Source: Marinobacter sp. DY40_1A1
GTDB lineage: Bacteria > Pseudomonadota > Gammaproteobacteria > Pseudomonadales > Oleiphilaceae
Direction of reading: 5' to 3'
DNA length: 64,000 nucleotides
NCBI RefSeq assembly: GCF_016597815.1
Contig: NZ_VCHA01000003.1
Coordinates: 186,001 to 250,000 of the forward strand
Part shown: positions 62,349-64,000 of the stretch, piece after piece
How positions within the stretch are numbered: position 1 is the stretch's first letter
How the letters are laid out: the number at the start of each line of letters is the position of its first letter
Position numbers and translations under genes: made by a program
Notes under the pieces: model-generated
What the model was told of the DNA's origin: nothing
What the model saw: the letters and a program-made list of their open reading frames with translations, nothing else
The model's database searches: none

Positions 62349-63803
62349 ATGGCATTGAAGGTATTGCTCGCATTCGTAGTTCTGACACTGGTGGGTGTGG
62401 GTTTGTTTCATTCTTACAAACCCCTGCCTCCCGGTATCAGCCATAATGGCGACACACACCCTCTCAATGACGCAATCCTGCTAAAGGATTCGACCAATCA
62501 TCACAACAATGGCTCAGAAACCCGCGACCACGAAATATTTGACGAAATCCTGCGCCTCATCGGCCAGGCCCAGTCCTTCATTCTGGTCGACATGTTTCTT
62601 TTCAACAGCAGCAGCCCTGAAGGCGTGGAGCACCGTCACCTTTCCGAGCAGCTAACCCATGCCCTGATCAACCGGAAGGCAAAACTGCCGGAGCTGGAGA
62701 TTATTGTTATCTCTGACCCCCTGAACACTCTTTACGGAGGCTCAGAGTCACCCTGGTTTCAGGCGCTTCGGCAGGCTGGCATTTCCGTAACAGAAACCAA
62801 CTTGCGGCCGCTTCGTGACAGCAATCCTGCCTGGTCTGCCATCTGGCGCGTTTGCTGCCAATGGTTTGGTAACAATTCTGAAGGCGGCTGGCTGCCAAAT
62901 GCCCTGGGCACAGAACCTGTCACCGTTCGCAGCTACCTTGCCCTACCCAACTTCAAAGCAAACCACCGCAAGGTTCTGGTTACTGATGAAGGGGATAAGC
63001 TACGCGCCCTGATAACATCTGCCAATCCTCATGATGGCAGTAGCCGGCACAGCAACATTGCCATTAGCTTTACTGGCCCTGCGGTTGCTGATGTTCTGAA
63101 AAGTGAGCAGGCGGTTCTGGCCATGGCATCTCAGTACAACCCAGTACTGGACGCACTGATTAGCCGGACAAGTTCAAAACTATCGACGGCTGAGTCGGCT
63201 GATAGTGCGACTGGCTCCGTTGCAATCAAAACAGAATCGGCCATTCGGGATACCGCGCTCGAAATGATCGCCAAGGCCCAAAGCGGCAGCCGCCTGGACC
63301 TCGCCTTCTTCTACCTCTCGCATCGCGGAATAGTCACTGCCCTGCTTGACGCGCATGATCGTGGTGTACAGGTGCGGGTGCTTCTCGATGCCAATAACGA
63401 AGCATTCGGCCATCAGAAGAGTGGCATACCGAACCGCCAGGTTGCCCTGGAACTTCACAAAGCCGGCATCCCTGTGCGCTGGTGCAACACCTTTGGGGAG
63501 CAGTGTCACAGCAAATTGTTAATGCTGAGCCCCTTGGCAGGCTCCACCGAACTTCTTCTGGGTTCCGCCAACTTTACCCGGCGCAATCTTGATGACCTAA
63601 ACCTGGAAACCAATGCCTGGGTAGCCGTTCCAGCAGATTCGGAAGTGGCTACGAAAGCCGCTGGCTTCTTTGAAACTCAGTGGCAATCGGGCCCAGGTAG
63701 TGATCCGGTACTTAGTCTGCCCTATGAGCGCTGGGCTGATAACTCCCGCCTACGCTACTGGCGCTACCGCTTGATGGAAGCCACCGGGCTGTCTACTTTT
63801 TAA
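62349..63803 (+). CDS. Phospholipase D-like protein, membrane anchored
   Basis: This 484-aa protein has an N-terminal membrane helix or signal (MALKVLLAFVVLTLVGVGLF) and two PLD half-domains. The first HKD block is NHRKVLVTDEGD near residue 205, with the expected His, Lys and Asp. The second, CHSKLLMLSPLAGSTELLLG near 390, has His and Lys but Ser at the Asp position, followed by GSANFTRRNLDD. PLD enzymes transfer phosphatidyl groups or cut phosphodiesters, for example in cardiolipin synthesis. It follows the amidotransferase gene by 18 bp. Confidence 0.87.
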   Translation: MALKVLLAFVVLTLVGVGLFHSYKPLPPGISHNGDTHPLNDAILLKDSTNHHNNGSETRDHEIFDEILRLIGQAQSFILVDMFLFNSSSPEGVEHRHLSEQLTHALINRKAKLPELEIIVISDPLNTLYGGSESPWFQALRQAGISVTETNLRPLRDSNPAWSAIWRVCCQWFGNNSEGGWLPNALGTEPVTVRSYLALPNFKANHRKVLVTDEGDKLRALITSANPHDGSSRHSNIAISFTGPAVADVLKSEQAVLAMASQYNPVLDALISRTSSKLSTAESADSATGSVAIKTESAIRDTALEMIAKAQSGSRLDLAFFYLSHRGIVTALLDAHDRGVQVRVLLDANNEAFGHQKSGIPNRQVALELHKAGIPVRWCNTFGEQCHSKLLMLSPLAGSTELLLGSANFTRRNLDDLNLETNAWVAVPADSEVATKAAGFFETQWQSGPGSDPVLSLPYERWADNSRLRYWRYRLMEATGLSTF

Positions 63804-63956
63804 ATCAACCTCTCTGCCCGGCACCTTCGTTACCGAACGTCTCCCTATGCCTTCTGCTTATGCCATCAGGTTTGGTTTTTATCTGGCCTCCATCTAAGCT
63901 GGCGCATATCAAAACCAACAATAACAAGGAGATACAGCATTCTCAACAGAGCTACC

Positions 63957-64000
63957 ATGGTATTTGAAGGCCAAATCAGCGCCGGTCTGGTGAACATTTT
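63957..64000 (+). CDS. Start of an unidentified gene at the right edge (partial)
   Basis: The frame from ATG 63957 (MVFEGQISAGLVNI) runs open to the window end. The only good ribosome-binding site, AAGGAG at 63926-63931, is 25 bp upstream of this ATG but 7 bp from an in-frame ATT at 63939, so the true start may be ATT. Too little is visible to name the product. Confidence 0.35.
   Translation, partial: MVFEGQISAGLVNI

Overview
The window looks like chromosome of a marine gammaproteobacterium, most probably Marinobacter or a close relative. This is inferred from about 55-57% GC, the style of the proteins and the gene content (liu and mms branched-chain amino acid catabolism, polyamine uptake, an HAE1 RND pump, PspA/flotillin genes, a VgrG effector island). 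No rRNA, tRNA, CRISPR array, insertion sequence or integrase was seen.

Layout. 1-5870 (+): end of a leucine/isovalerate degradation operon (MCC beta end, methylglutaconyl-CoA hydratase, biotin-containing MCC alpha, HMG-CoA lyase, acyl-CoA synthetase), closed by a good terminator. 5960-8263: TetR regulator with a double operator, then a retinol-saturase/CrtISO-like flavoprotein. 8343-9328: Asp/Glu racemase-family protein and a small ORF. 9645-13628 (+): four-gene putrescine/spermidine ABC transporter. 13638-17935 (-): RND permease and lipoprotein adaptor. 18091-21999 (-): proline-racemase-family enzyme overlapping a quinone-reductase-like dehydrogenase, an AI-2E family permease and a DUF4124 protein. 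22141-25308 (+): DAO-type flavoprotein, zinc-ribbon rhomboid protease, solitary BioY.

25339-35122 is the most striking region. It is a divergent membrane-stress module: a giant coiled-coil AAA ATPase (DUF3686-like), a YqiK-type flotillin and a YqiJ/NfeD-like protein leftward, and a YjfI-like DUF2170 protein, a PspA/IM30 protein and an unknown 109-aa protein rightward. The divergent promoter region has two near-identical TTGACA-N5-TGTCAA palindromes, one just inside each predicted transcription start, and a self-complementary TTGCAA that can act as -35 in both directions. Stem-loops lie behind the flotillin and pspA genes.

35139-46194 (-), converging on that module with 16 bp between stop codons, is an orphan type VI secretion island: vgrG, DUF4123 adaptor and VasX-like pore-forming effector, joined by 8-bp gene overlaps, then a four-helix DUF6708-like membrane protein (candidate immunity). 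Three unrecognised membrane proteins follow, two of which are tail-anchored paralogues. No T6SS core genes are present. A pore-forming toxin next to a complete membrane-repair module is the best candidate here for an undescribed functional association.

46314-52340: two EamA transporters, an RRM RNA-binding protein, a cysteine-cluster protein, diaminopimelate dehydrogenase and an OsmC-YcaO fusion. 52537-58228 (-) is the valine/isobutyrate catabolic operon (mmsA, acyl-CoA dehydrogenase, enoyl-CoA hydratase, 3-hydroxyisobutyryl-CoA hydrolase, mmsB). It is divergent from an AraC-type regulator, with a 13-bp direct repeat in the shared intergenic region. 59385-63803 (+): SRPBCC protein, diiron-type metallo-beta-lactamase-fold protein, YeeN/YebC protein, class I glutamine amidotransferase and a phospholipase D-like protein. 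A new gene probably starts at the right edge.
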